Both the position numbers and the translations under genes were made by a program. A stretch of DNA of 36,025 nucleotides from an uncultured Bacteroidales bacterium (lineage in GTDB: Bacteria; Bacteroidota; Bacteroidia; Bacteroidales; Paludibacteraceae). Shown here in pieces: positions 25,773 to 34,400 of this stretch. The stretch spans positions 1 to 36,025 of the forward strand of contig CADBWK010000023.1 in NCBI GenBank assembly GCA_902798385.1, given 5' to 3'. Each line of letters starts with the position of its first letter. Within the stretch, counting starts at the first letter, position 1. The notes beneath the pieces are model-generated. The model saw only the letters and a program-made list of their open reading frames with translations, did not search any database and had not been told where the DNA came from.

Positions 25773-27224
25773 TTATTCTTCTACCAATCTACCCATCATG
25801 TCGTACATCTTGTTGCCGTGACGGATATACATCTGACCGTTGCGCACGATCTTCGTTCCCTTGCCGCGACCGAAGGTCACTTCATCGATACCGCTACCTA
25901 CTTCCACAAAGATGGTGTAGTCCTCGCCATCCATCGCCTTGTACGTGTTCGCCGGCTGTGTCTTGTCGCGATTCTTACCCAAACGCAGGTACACTTTGCG
26001 GTAATGACCCTGAATCTCAGCGCTGTACGCATAGGTACCGCCTTGCTCGTTGCTCACCTCCGACTCCGAGTGAATACCCGCCAATTTGCGGATACCGATC
26101 ATCTGACTGATCTCCGACGAGTACTTACGCCAGTGAGGCCAGAACACGCACGGGATTCCCGGCATCATCAGGATATACGCATTCGCTTGCAGAATCTTAT
26201 TCTTCACATCCGCCGTATTCAGATCGGCATTGTACTTGATAAACTCACCGCTCTGGTTATCCGAACGCTCGAACGTATCGTGGTTATCGATAAACGTCAC
26301 CGAGTATTTCTTATAACCCTTACCGCGCAGACTGTTCGACGGGTTCTTCAACTGACCGTACGTACCTTGCTTGAACGCAGTGTTCATCACATACTTCAGC
26401 GGAAAATCGAAGATCATCGTGTTGTATTTCGCTGCCTTAAGGTGGCTCACCTGCTTGTCAATACCCTCCCAATACTCCGAAACAGAGATATACGGATTCG
26501 ATGCCTCGTTGTACTCACTCAGATAAGCACCCGAATAACCCAAGGTCATGTCGTAACGGAAACCGTCATAACCGATCTCGTCCAACATCCAGTTTACGTA
26601 TGCTTTAGCCCAACTCCGAACATACTCGTTCGAGTGATCCAAGTCACGACAACCCGCATCGTTCGTTCCCGTATCCGCTGCACCATGCGTACTGCTCTGA
26701 TAACAGGTCGATTTGCTGTCACTGAAGCACTCGTCGCCCGAGCAGATATGCGCACTCGTGAATTGGAACTTACCGCCGCTGGTACCGTTCGAGTAGATAA
26801 AATTATCCTCGAAGAAATCGCACCAGTTGCTCTTGTTATTGCGGTGGTTGATCACGATATCCGCGATACACTTCGTGTTACCTCGATGCAATGCCTGCAT
26901 AAACCGATACAGGTCAATACGATAACCCCACGAGCTGTTCTGCTGGCTTACCTGACGATGATAGTATCCTACACCGCCGCTCGTGCCGTCACCGGCCCAA
27001 CCGCTGGGCGGAAACCATACCAAATCAAAATTCGCCGTAATAGCAGCCGAGTCCTTCGTCAACTCCTGCCATGTCGTACAGCCGTACTTACCGGTCGACC
27101 TGTAACTGTCCCAGTAGAAACACTGCAACATCACATCCTCACTCTCTGCCGGAACACCTACATCCGTAGCACGCAGATTCATGGCGCAAACAAAAGCTGC
27201 AAAAATCAAAAAGAATCGCTTCAT
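25773..27224 (-). CDS. GH13 alpha-amylase, secreted, first gene of the starch operon
   Basis: Predicted 483-residue secreted alpha-amylase. The start at 27224 gives the signal peptide MKRFFLIFAAFVCAMNLRA; an upstream extension in frame would begin before the promoter. It is essentially a bare catalytic domain: KCIADIVINHRNN (about 118-130), GFRYDMTLGY (nucleophile Asp225), VSEYWEG (Glu250), FIDNHDTF (Asp316). The segment LRGKGYKKYSVTFIDNHDTF is nearly the same in the GH13 enzyme at 20699-22504, so the two are paralogues. It has no YDFYIK module but does carry the C-terminal tag KIVRNGQMYIRHGNKMYDMM. Probably hydrolyses starch outside the cell. Confidence 0.94.
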   Translation of the reverse strand: MKRFFLIFAAFVCAMNLRATDVGVPAESEDVMLQCFYWDSYRSTGKYGCTTWQELTKDSAAITANFDLVWFPPSGWAGDGTSGGVGYYHRQVSQQNSSWGYRIDLYRFMQALHRGNTKCIADIVINHRNNKSNWCDFFEDNFIYSNGTSGGKFQFTSAHICSGDECFSDSKSTCYQSSTHGAADTGTNDAGCRDLDHSNEYVRSWAKAYVNWMLDEIGYDGFRYDMTLGYSGAYLSEYNEASNPYISVSEYWEGIDKQVSHLKAAKYNTMIFDFPLKYVMNTAFKQGTYGQLKNPSNSLRGKGYKKYSVTFIDNHDTFERSDNQSGEFIKYNADLNTADVKNKILQANAYILMMPGIPCVFWPHWRKYSSEISQMIGIRKLAGIHSESEVSNEQGGTYAYSAEIQGHYRKVYLRLGKNRDKTQPANTYKAMDGEDYTIFVEVGSGIDEVTFGRGKGTKIVRNGQMYIRHGNKMYDMMGRLVEE

Positions 27225-27295
27225 TGTATTAGTTATTTTATTATCTTTTAGCATGTTAAGTCTTCGTGCAACAGGCACACGCCCATTTTGCTGCG

Positions 27296-27327
27296 CAAAA
27301 TTACAAAAAAAAACCGATATACGCAAG
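27296..27327 (-). promoter_or_regulatory. Promoter of the starch operon
   Basis: On the minus strand CTTG (27324-27327, one base off TTTG), 20 nt, then TAATTTTG (27296-27303). The leader to the first amylase start is about 70 nt. No further promoter of this type was seen in the small gaps down to the recombinase gene, consistent with one long transcript. Confidence 0.75.
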
Positions 27328-27363
27328 TATTTCGGTCAAAAAATGTAATTTTTGTTCGTTTTT

Positions 27364-28059
27364 TTATATTTTCTCTATCTTTCGTACAATCACTTTTGCG
27401 CCCTCCACTACAAAAGTAACTGTCCATCCCATATAGTCCAATTTGTATTCACGCGCGGGATCATCCTGATAGCCCGGACGCGGGTCTTGCGATAAGATAT
27501 ACTCCAGATCGCGAAGGGCTTCCTCCGGAATCCCGCTATCTCGGCTTTCCGTTATCCCGTAACCTGTAACCTCTAACCGCTCATCCTTATGTTCCTCCGC
27601 GAAGCCGTTCTGAGCATCCTCATGACTATCGCTGAAACTCAAATAGGGTTTGATGTCGTATATCGGCGTTCCGTCCAACACATCTGCTCCGCTCACGATC
27701 AGATCTCCGTTTTCCATGCCCACCAAGCGCACACTGCTTAATCCGATAGGATTAGGCCGGAACGGACTTCGCGTCGCAAACACGCCCATCCGCTTGTTCC
27801 CGCCCAAGCGCGGCGGACGAACTGTAGGACTCCAATCCAATGAATTGGGGCCCCCGGAAATCTCTGATTGGTTCTTTGAAAAGCCCCAGATGAGCCATAG
27901 ATGGCTATACCCCTCGATGCCGCGCAAGGCTTCCGCAATCTTATACTCCGGCTCAAAAACGATACGCGTCAAGATCGGACTCTCGTCCCTACTCTGCCGA
28001 GGTATTCCGAACTTATCCGTGTGCCCGTTGCGGGCATATGCTATCACTTTCAGTTCCAT
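27364..28059 (-). CDS. trmO: tRNA (N6-threonylcarbamoyladenosine37-N6)-methyltransferase TrmO
   Basis: Predicted 231-residue cytoplasmic enzyme that methylates t6A37 of tRNA-Thr using S-adenosylmethionine. Family motifs are FGIPRQSRDES, LRGIEGYSHLWLIWGF, VRPPRLGGNKRMGVFATRSP, FRPNPIGLSSVRLVG and DGTPIYDIKPYL, all in the usual order and length. It is a single-gene unit with its own promoter, divergent from tRNA-Phe. A short heptamer repeat (GTAACCT) in the region coding for EVTGYGITE has been absorbed into the reading frame. Confidence 0.95.
   Translation of the reverse strand: MELKVIAYARNGHTDKFGIPRQSRDESPILTRIVFEPEYKIAEALRGIEGYSHLWLIWGFSKNQSEISGGPNSLDWSPTVRPPRLGGNKRMGVFATRSPFRPNPIGLSSVRLVGMENGDLIVSGADVLDGTPIYDIKPYLSFSDSHEDAQNGFAEEHKDERLEVTGYGITESRDSGIPEEALRDLEYILSQDPRPGYQDDPAREYKLDYMGWTVTFVVEGAKVIVRKIEKI
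27559..27579. repeat. Heptamer repeat GTAACCT inside trmO
   Basis: GTAACCT, GTAACCT, CTAACCG in direct succession, preceded by the similar GTTATCC one base away. The unit matches the reverse complement of the degenerate tract in the GH9 gene at 1341-1368. Confidence 0.6.
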
Positions 28060-28078
28060 TTTCTGACGATTTTCGGTG

Positions 28079-28110
28079 CAAAATTACAAAAAAATACGCA
28101 TTTATGCAAA
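28079..28110 (-). promoter_or_regulatory. Promoter of trmO
   Basis: On the minus strand TTTG (28107-28110), exactly 20 nt, TAATTTTG (28079-28086): a perfect match. It lies back to back with the tRNA-Phe promoter; the two -33 boxes are 15 nt apart. Confidence 0.85.
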
Positions 28111-28125
28111 AAAAATGCAAAAAAA

Positions 28126-28157
28126 TTTGGTCAATTCAAAAAAAAGCAGTACTTTTG
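28126..28157 (+). promoter_or_regulatory. Promoter of tRNA-Phe
   Basis: TTTG (28126-28129), exactly 20 nt, TACTTTTG (28150-28157). It is nearly base-for-base the same as the tRNA-Thr promoter at 96-127, including the leader CACCCGCTTTCG. Confidence 0.87.
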
Positions 28158-28190
28158 CACCCGCTTTCGTCCGAAAGGGCGATTTGCAAC

Positions 28191-28263
28191 GGTGCCATAG
28201 CTCAGTTGGTAGAGCAAAGGACTGAAAATCCTTGTGTCCCTAGTTCGATTCTCGGTGGCACCA
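28191..28263 (+). tRNA. tRNA-Phe (anticodon GAA)
   Basis: Acceptor GGTGCCA pairs with TGGCACC, D arm GCTC/GAGC, anticodon stem AAGGA/TCCTT around CTGAAAA with anticodon GAA, T loop TTCGATT. 73 nt including the discriminator A; CCA is not encoded. The T stem CCTAG/CTCGG has one T-C mismatch. The terminator hairpin follows directly. Confidence 0.95.
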
Positions 28264-28292
28264 CAAAAAAACGACCGCAAGGCCGTTTTTTT
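28264..28292. terminator. Bidirectional terminator between tRNA-Phe and gltS
   Basis: A-run, AACGACC, loop GCAA, GGCCGTT, T-run. On the minus strand the 7-bp stem is complete with one G-U pair and is followed by seven T, so it ends gltS well; on the plus strand it has one A-C mismatch and ends the tRNA-Phe transcript. Confidence 0.85.
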
Positions 28293-28314
28293 GCTTTCTA
28301 TGCATTGATTTGTT

Positions 28315-29583
28315 TTACAACAGATTCAGGAAGAGCGTGATGATTGCCGTGTTGATGATATCGGCAAACATCGCACCGATGATAGGCACGATCAGGAAGG
28401 GTTTGACGGTGTAGTGATATTTATAGCACACAGCACTCATGTTCGCCATCGCATTCGGTGTGGCACCAAGTCCGAAACCGCATATACCCGCGCACAGCAC
28501 GGCGGCATCATAGTCGCGACCTAAGAACGGGAAGGCGATGAAATAGACAAACAGAATCATCATCACCACCTGGGATGCGAGGATGATCACTAACGGCAGG
28601 GCAAGACTCTGCAGTTCCCACAGTCGCAAAGAGATCATCGCCATGCCAAGGAACATAGACAGGCATATATTACCCACACTGATGATTCGATCCATATCAA
28701 ACTGTTTGTCCCCTTTCACCCACTTGCCGTCTTCCCTGTAAGGAATGAATCGGATGGTGTTGCGCATGATAGCGGCTAATATCAAGGCACCGAAATAGGA
28801 GGGGAACGTGACGCCCGTTTGGGCGAGCGCCCAACTCAACAACGTGCCGCCGGCCATAGCCAGTAGGATCCAATAACTTGCTTTCGCATACTGCTGGAAC
28901 TCCTGCTCGTTGGAACTGATACGTTTGGCTCGTCCTGCGGGGGAGGCTTCGTCGCTCTCGATACCCGCCATAGCAGGGTCTATCTCCTCATCTTTGGGTT
29001 GCATCTGTTCGTGCGTCAGTTTCTTGTGGATGATAAACTCCGCCAAGGGACCGCCGATCATCGAACCGGCTATCAGGCCGAAGGTAGCTGCAGCCATACC
29101 GATCGTGCTTGCGCCCTGCAGTCCCATGTGCTCCAGCACTGCGGCGAAGCCGCCTGCCGTACCATGACCGCCTGTCATCGACACGCTACCCGCGGCGATT
29201 CCCAAGAGCGGATTAACGTCCATCAGTTTGGTGATACCCCACGACATCAGGTTCTGCAGCGTGATGATAAGCACTAACAGACCTAACATGATTCCCAAGG
29301 CCTTACCGCCCTGTTTGAGCACTTTGAAATCAGTCTGGAAGCCCACGCTCGTAAAGAATGCCAGCATAAAGATATCCCGCAGCGTGCCGTCAAACGACAC
29401 CTCAACATGCCCCCAGCCGTAAAGCGCCAAGGTGATCAGCGAGAAGATGATACCGCCGCTCACAGGGGACGGGATACAGAACCGCTGCAGGAAGGACACT
29501 TTGCGCGTTAGGACCATACCGACCATCAGCGCTAAAGCTCCGATACCGGCCGTTTGAATCATGTTCAGTTCAATACTTGTCAT
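28315..29583 (-). CDS. gltS: Sodium/glutamate symporter GltS
   Basis: Predicted 422-residue inner-membrane protein that imports glutamate with sodium. The two inverted-repeat signature loops are visible: SMTGGHGTAGGFAAVL (about 153-168) and ICGFGLGATPNAMANMSAV (about 361-379). A hydrophilic central loop rich in acidic residues lies about 193-230. About ten hydrophobic segments are present. It starts 5 nt after the stop of the outer-membrane barrel gene, so the two form an operon ended by the hairpin at 28264-28292. Confidence 0.95.
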   Translation of the reverse strand: MTSIELNMIQTAGIGALALMVGMVLTRKVSFLQRFCIPSPVSGGIIFSLITLALYGWGHVEVSFDGTLRDIFMLAFFTSVGFQTDFKVLKQGGKALGIMLGLLVLIITLQNLMSWGITKLMDVNPLLGIAAGSVSMTGGHGTAGGFAAVLEHMGLQGASTIGMAAATFGLIAGSMIGGPLAEFIIHKKLTHEQMQPKDEEIDPAMAGIESDEASPAGRAKRISSNEQEFQQYAKASYWILLAMAGGTLLSWALAQTGVTFPSYFGALILAAIMRNTIRFIPYREDGKWVKGDKQFDMDRIISVGNICLSMFLGMAMISLRLWELQSLALPLVIILASQVVMMILFVYFIAFPFLGRDYDAAVLCAGICGFGLGATPNAMANMSAVCYKYHYTVKPFLIVPIIGAMFADIINTAIITLFLNLL

Positions 29584-29588
29584 ATGCT

Positions 29589-31139
29589 TTAGAATCGATA
29601 TTGTATCTTAACCGTGGCGGCATGCCGGTTGACCTTGGCGGCACTGCAGAAGGAATCAAACATATCATGCCATTCCACGCCGATATTCAGGAAATTCTTT
29701 ATCTGTTTGTTCACCGACAGACAACCATAGACCGGCGTGCCGTACGCTATGCGTATGGGTGCTTTCGGCGTATAATAGACGATCTGCAGACCGATCTGCC
29801 ATTGGCAGGGCAGATAAGCCGTCGGAGCACAGCGTACAGAAGCAAAGGTGGTAGTCTTGGCGATATGCACATTCGCTCCGCCGGTCAGCGTTATCCATTT
29901 CGTTTTCCAATACGCCGATGCCCCTATCTCGCCGAAATTCTCTTCGCCCTCTACGATATAAAAACTCGCCTCGGGTTGGATCGTCAGTTTCTGCCGGCTA
30001 TAGGCATAGGCGATCTTAAACTGGTTGATATCCTGTTCGTCCAACAGTCCCTTCGGATTGTCCCATTCCAGCGCGGGGTTATAGTACTTGCGGTAATAGC
30101 CCACCTGAATCTGATGTTGGGCGGTAGGCATATAGATGACACAGGCATCGGTGTTATTGCGCACATCAAAAGATTTCTGCACGCCGGCGGTGTCGGTCAT
30201 TTGGTAGTTGTAGAGCATCACGCGGTGTCCCGCCGTAAAGCGCCAATGAGGCAAACTGTACGCGAGTTGCAGATAGATATCGTGGTTGAACACATGCCAA
30301 CTTCGGTCCGCACTTTTTTGCTTGGTCATCGAGTAATCGCCTTCCACGCCCGCTAAGAGGTCCAGCCCTTTCACCAGCGGCGTATTCAGTTCCAGCACCC
30401 ACATCGGCAACTGGTTGGACGTGAGCGGATCGGAGGCATACTGATACCCGCCCAAGACCAGCAGTTCCGTACCTTTGTCATTGAAGGTATGGAAATAGCG
30501 CGCCCGTCCCATGATCTTCTGCGAGTACCCTCCGGGTATCGCCAGGTACTGCTGTGTGAGATAGGTCAACAGCCTGTTGCGGTCATCAAAGCGGTTGGTC
30601 ATATGCAGCGTCACATACTCCTTATGCCCTTTATGATAGCGATACGCCGCATTGGCATAGAGGTCGGTTCGCTTACTGCCGTACAGCACATTGACCGTCC
30701 CGTTGCCCTCCAGCTCCTTGCCAAAACCGCCTTGTCCTTCCACGAAGCCTTTCACCGTGTCCGTCGGCATCGTCATCGTGATATCCAGCACATTAGCCGT
30801 TCCGATCGTACCTTTCGCTACGCCCGTATTGGTGCATACCTGAATCTTCGCGATATCCTTGGCTTTCATCTGATTCAGCACCAACCGCACATCGCCGTTG
30901 ACGGGCACGTTGTCGATGCGGAGGTTGTAATCGAGCAAGAGATCTTCATAACCGGCTATCATCAAGTCCGGCATCATCTGGAGCACATCCAGCAACGACT
31001 CTTCTCCCGTCAGATCCATGCGCTGGGGATAGATCATCGTTCGGTCTGCCTTCACCTCGATGATAGGCAGACTGTCGTTTGCCCACAGAGAAACAGCCGC
31101 GAACAAACAGGACAATACCAGGAGAATAACTCGATGCAT
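29589..31139 (-). CDS. Outer-membrane beta-barrel protein with TonB-receptor-like plug
   Basis: Predicted 516-residue outer-membrane protein. The start at 31139 is chosen because it lies just downstream of the promoter and gives the signal peptide MHRVILLVLSCLFAAVSLWA; an upstream in-frame ATG at 31160 overlaps the -7 box. Residues about 25-125 resemble a TonB-receptor plug (LLDVLQMMPDLMI, YNLRIDNVPVNGDV, MKAKDIAKIQV), followed by a barrel of alternating strands ending in aromatic IQYRF. It is shorter than usual TonB-dependent receptors and lacks a clear TonB box. Coupled to gltS; it might pass an amino acid or peptide to the periplasm, which is only a guess from linkage. Confidence 0.8.
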   Translation of the reverse strand: MHRVILLVLSCLFAAVSLWANDSLPIIEVKADRTMIYPQRMDLTGEESLLDVLQMMPDLMIAGYEDLLLDYNLRIDNVPVNGDVRLVLNQMKAKDIAKIQVCTNTGVAKGTIGTANVLDITMTMPTDTVKGFVEGQGGFGKELEGNGTVNVLYGSKRTDLYANAAYRYHKGHKEYVTLHMTNRFDDRNRLLTYLTQQYLAIPGGYSQKIMGRARYFHTFNDKGTELLVLGGYQYASDPLTSNQLPMWVLELNTPLVKGLDLLAGVEGDYSMTKQKSADRSWHVFNHDIYLQLAYSLPHWRFTAGHRVMLYNYQMTDTAGVQKSFDVRNNTDACVIYMPTAQHQIQVGYYRKYYNPALEWDNPKGLLDEQDINQFKIAYAYSRQKLTIQPEASFYIVEGEENFGEIGASAYWKTKWITLTGGANVHIAKTTTFASVRCAPTAYLPCQWQIGLQIVYYTPKAPIRIAYGTPVYGCLSVNKQIKNFLNIGVEWHDMFDSFCSAAKVNRHAATVKIQYRF

Positions 31140-31157
31140 ACCCGTGTCTTTCGGCTG

Positions 31158-31189
31158 CAAAGGTACAACAAAAAAATGACATACGCAAA
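31158..31189 (-). promoter_or_regulatory. Promoter of the barrel-gltS operon
   Basis: On the minus strand TTTG (31186-31189), exactly 20 nt, TACCTTTG (31158-31165). It settles the start of the downstream gene at 31139, leaving a leader of about 12-15 nt. Confidence 0.85.
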
Positions 31190-31232
31190 TAAAAACGCAA
31201 AAATCTATTTAGCCGGTTATGGTAACAACAAA

Positions 31233-31268
31233 ACACACCAAAGGCAGCCGAAGCTGCCCTTGATGTGT
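31233..31268 (-). terminator. Strong hairpin terminator with UUCG tetraloop after the small peptide gene
   Basis: On the minus strand a 16-bp stem (two G-U pairs) closes on TTCG, flanked by TTTGTTGTT rather than a pure T run. A second hairpin, TTCGCG/CGCGAA, lies just before it at 31271-31286. Together they probably end the transcript of the large surface protein and the small peptide. Confidence 0.75.
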
Positions 31269-31307
31269 TGTTCGCGTTGACGCGAATGTTTTGATGGGGT
31301 GTGCGGA

Positions 31308-31436
31308 TTAATCGCCACCACTGCCGTCGGGGATAGGAGATCCACTAATCGTCACACCCGGGCTGCCGGCCATTACATTGGCGCCCATCGTCAACAGCGT
31401 GTCTTCTACGCTGGGTTGAATATATTTTTTTTTCAT
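31308..31436 (-). CDS. Small peptide, 42 residues, MKKKYIQP-type
   Basis: The frame reads MKKKYIQPSVEDTLLTMGAN in its first 20 residues and then VMAGSPGVTISG, SPIPDGSGGD, stop. It has an unusually good ribosome binding site for this genome (AAGGAG, 7 nt before ATG). It is followed by the strong terminator and preceded by the large surface protein, 46 nt away. I recall many unannotated Bacteroidales small proteins starting MKK-Y-x-x-P and with a Gly/Asp-rich tail, often next to surface proteins; no function is known to me. It has no real hydrophobic signal core. Confidence 0.7.
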   Translation of the reverse strand: MKKKYIQPSVEDTLLTMGANVMAGSPGVTISGSPIPDGSGGD

Positions 31437-31448
31437 AATTACTCCTTT

Positions 31449-31480
31449 CGTTAATTCATTAATTCGTTAACTCATTAACT
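31449..31480. repeat. Octamer tandem repeat before the small peptide gene
   Basis: Four consecutive 8-nt units: CGTTAATT, CATTAATT, CGTTAACT, CATTAACT. They fill most of the 46-nt gap between the large protein stop and the peptide start. Same unit length and same kind of position as the tract at 4704-4735. Confidence 0.75.
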
Positions 31481-31482
31481 CC

Positions 31483-34400
31483 TTATTTTACCAGACGACC
31501 TGTTGCGTCATACTTCTTCTCTCCACGGAGAATGTAAAGTTGACCGTTGATCATCATCTTAACAGGAGCCTCAGCTGCGTTGATTAGCTCGCAGTCAGTA
31601 GTGGTCTGACCTTGCATCGGCATTCGTTTTACTTTCTTGCCAGGTGCGAAACCAGCTGCAGGAACTTCTTGCAACAGATTGTACAATACATATGCACGAT
31701 GAGCATCGAGGTGGTTATTCGTGCCAATCGGACGAAGCTCATTATTGAAGAGCATGTATATATCATTCTCACCTGTTTCATTGATTGTGTTCAATGCAGC
31801 TGCATCCAGATCTTCGAACGTTCCGACAAGTGCACCATTTGCAACCGGAGCACCTGCCGTTTCCTCTCCATATACAACGCGCAATGTTTCAGCTGTTGCT
31901 TGGAAGATGTACGGTTTACCTGCTTCAGGAGCATCTTCTCCTACAAGGTAAGCTTCTGTACCAGCGTTATTTCTGTAAGTCAAGTTCCAGAACGTAGCAC
32001 CTTCAATATGGGTAATGTTCTTCGCCAAGCAAACAGTGTAGTGACGACCGCATTCCAAACCAGAACGAACAGTCTCATAAACCGGAGTCGGCGGTTCCGG
32101 AGTCTCTTTCTTGTAGAGCTGTACCTTTTGTTGTCCATCAGCTGCATAGAAACGGAAACGTGTTTGGCCAGAACTACTATTGAAACGGATGCAGCGCTCC
32201 GAGAACAAAAGCTTCGTCCAATCTGTCTCATAGGAAATAGTTACTTCTGCTGCATCTGCGATTGCATCTGTGAAGATAAGTTTCGAATTGGAACCATTAT
32301 CTTGGAAATACTTGTCGTCATTCACTTGAAGCGTATATTTTCCTTCGGAAGCAGCAGCAATAGTAATCACTGCAGCAGCTGCCGGTTTAGCAATCGTATT
32401 GCTGCTAATGGTTGCCAATGCATAATTGCTTGCAGCATCGTTATAATCACCGTTCCAAACGTAAGCATCTGTACCATCTTCGTAAACAAGTATATAATCT
32501 CCGCTCCAATCAGCCTGCGAAGCAGTTACTTTTACATAATTGTCTCCTACAGGAGCCGGGCCACTAACAGTCAAGCCGTTAACTACAATTGCATCACTAG
32601 AGATTGTTTCAACCGTAGCAGTTACAGAAACGGATGTTGTTCCCTCGGTGAGAGGATCGGGATCAAATGTCCAATCGATGCCTTCGGTAATTTCTGCATC
32701 TGATCCATTGGAATAGTGACCCATTACCGTCAATCCTGCAGGATTAAAGGATTGACCTTCGGTATATTCCAACTCGGTTGCGGTGCCGGAAATAGCGATA
32801 CTTTCCAATGTAGCCGCAGCCGAAACTGTAACCGTAAAGCTTGCTGTTGCACCGGTATAGTTGCCCAAATCATCCGGAATGGTAGCAGTAATGGTTGCCG
32901 AGCCTGCTGCTGCTGCATGCAATGCAGCCTCAGCGCCTGTTCCCTCGATAGTCACCGCCGTTCCACTTGTAATCTCATAAGAAATCGCTTTCTTGTTCGG
33001 GTTCGAAGTAGCCGCAATTGCCGACAAAAGGATGTCATCATCACCAACTGCCATGTTCATATCGTCGATAGAGATAGAAGCAGTCAATTTAGCTTTTTCG
33101 GACTCTGCGGTGTAGAATACAACCACATTTAGAGCACGTGTTCCCTTATTGCTACCACTCTTGCCTAATACAGCAGAGAATTCGCCGGCTGCAGAAGGAG
33201 TTATGATAACCAACTTATCATCTGTACCATCCAAAGCAGCAGTCGCATTAGTCCAAGCGGTTGTAGTTCCTTCTTTTGCTAAAGATTCAGCGTATGCTTT
33301 TGCTGTAGCATGCCATTCGACTTTAGTAATCGTCACACCCGCCTTCGGAGTAAATGCAAGAATATTATTCTCATACAAGCGAGTTTCTGCAATGAGAGTT
33401 CCACTCGAATAGTTGCCTGCAAGATAGTTGGTGACCTTTGTGCCAGTATTCTTTTGTGCCGTAATGGTAACAACATTACTATTCCAAACAACCTCCTCAT
33501 CTGCTGCGTCGTCATAACTTGCACGACTGAGGTCAAACGACATCGAATACGTACCAGCCTCATTAACCGTAATAGTATAAGTTGCATTTCCTGCAGCATA
33601 AGTTGCATCGCCGTCAGTATGTGCTGTAATCACAGCCGTTCCAAGTCCTCCTGCAAGTGCAATAACACCTTCACCAGTAACCGTTGCTACGGACTCATTG
33701 TTAGATGCGTACGATGCAATAGTTAAACTATGCGGGTTAGTCAAAGTCGGTGCGCTCCAAGAAGCACCTTGCTCGATAGTCTCGGAAACAGGATCATAAG
33801 CCAATTCCGGATCTTCTTTCTCATTAACGGTAATATCTGTCTGTGCCCAAACAGCGAGCTGTTGATCTGTATTATGGAATGTGGGATAACCAATTACGTC
33901 GATATTGGCATTCTCTGCTGCTGTTACTCCACTCTTTCCGGCATAGAGAGTGATGGTATTCTCGCCATCTGAAATTTCACCTGTACGAGCAGTAGCATCG
34001 CCACTTTCAACGGCATCTGTTACATTTACGCCAACAATCTTAATACGTTTACTCTCGTTTGCTGCGAAGTTTGCATTGAGTTGAGCAATCGTCAAAGTGG
34101 TAACAGGAATTTCTGCACCGGTTGTCTTTGTTCCTGTTGTTGCTGCAATTGCAGTAATCTCAAATTTGCCTTGATATGTAGCTGTAGTTACCTCGTATTG
34201 ACCATTCAGTTTGTCACCGGCACTAAATCCATGACCGGACTTATAAATCAGCGCACCGGCTGTTGCGTCCTCAATGAAAGCATTGCTACCATCAACAAGA
34301 GTTACAATTGCATTGGTCAAGTTAAGCAGATACGAAGTACCGGTTGCCTCTGCTTTCAATGCAGCCAAGCCTGTAACCTCCGGCATACCTCCGCCACCTG

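Noticed and set aside
25818-27251. Plus-strand open frame of 477 codons opposite the first amylase
   Set aside because: Antisense shadow of the GH13 gene; it also runs across that gene's leader and has no start context or family motif.
31308-31436. RiPP precursor with modifying enzymes nearby
   Set aside because: No radical SAM, lanthipeptide, YcaO or peptidase-transporter gene is visible in the window, so only the small gene itself can be claimed.
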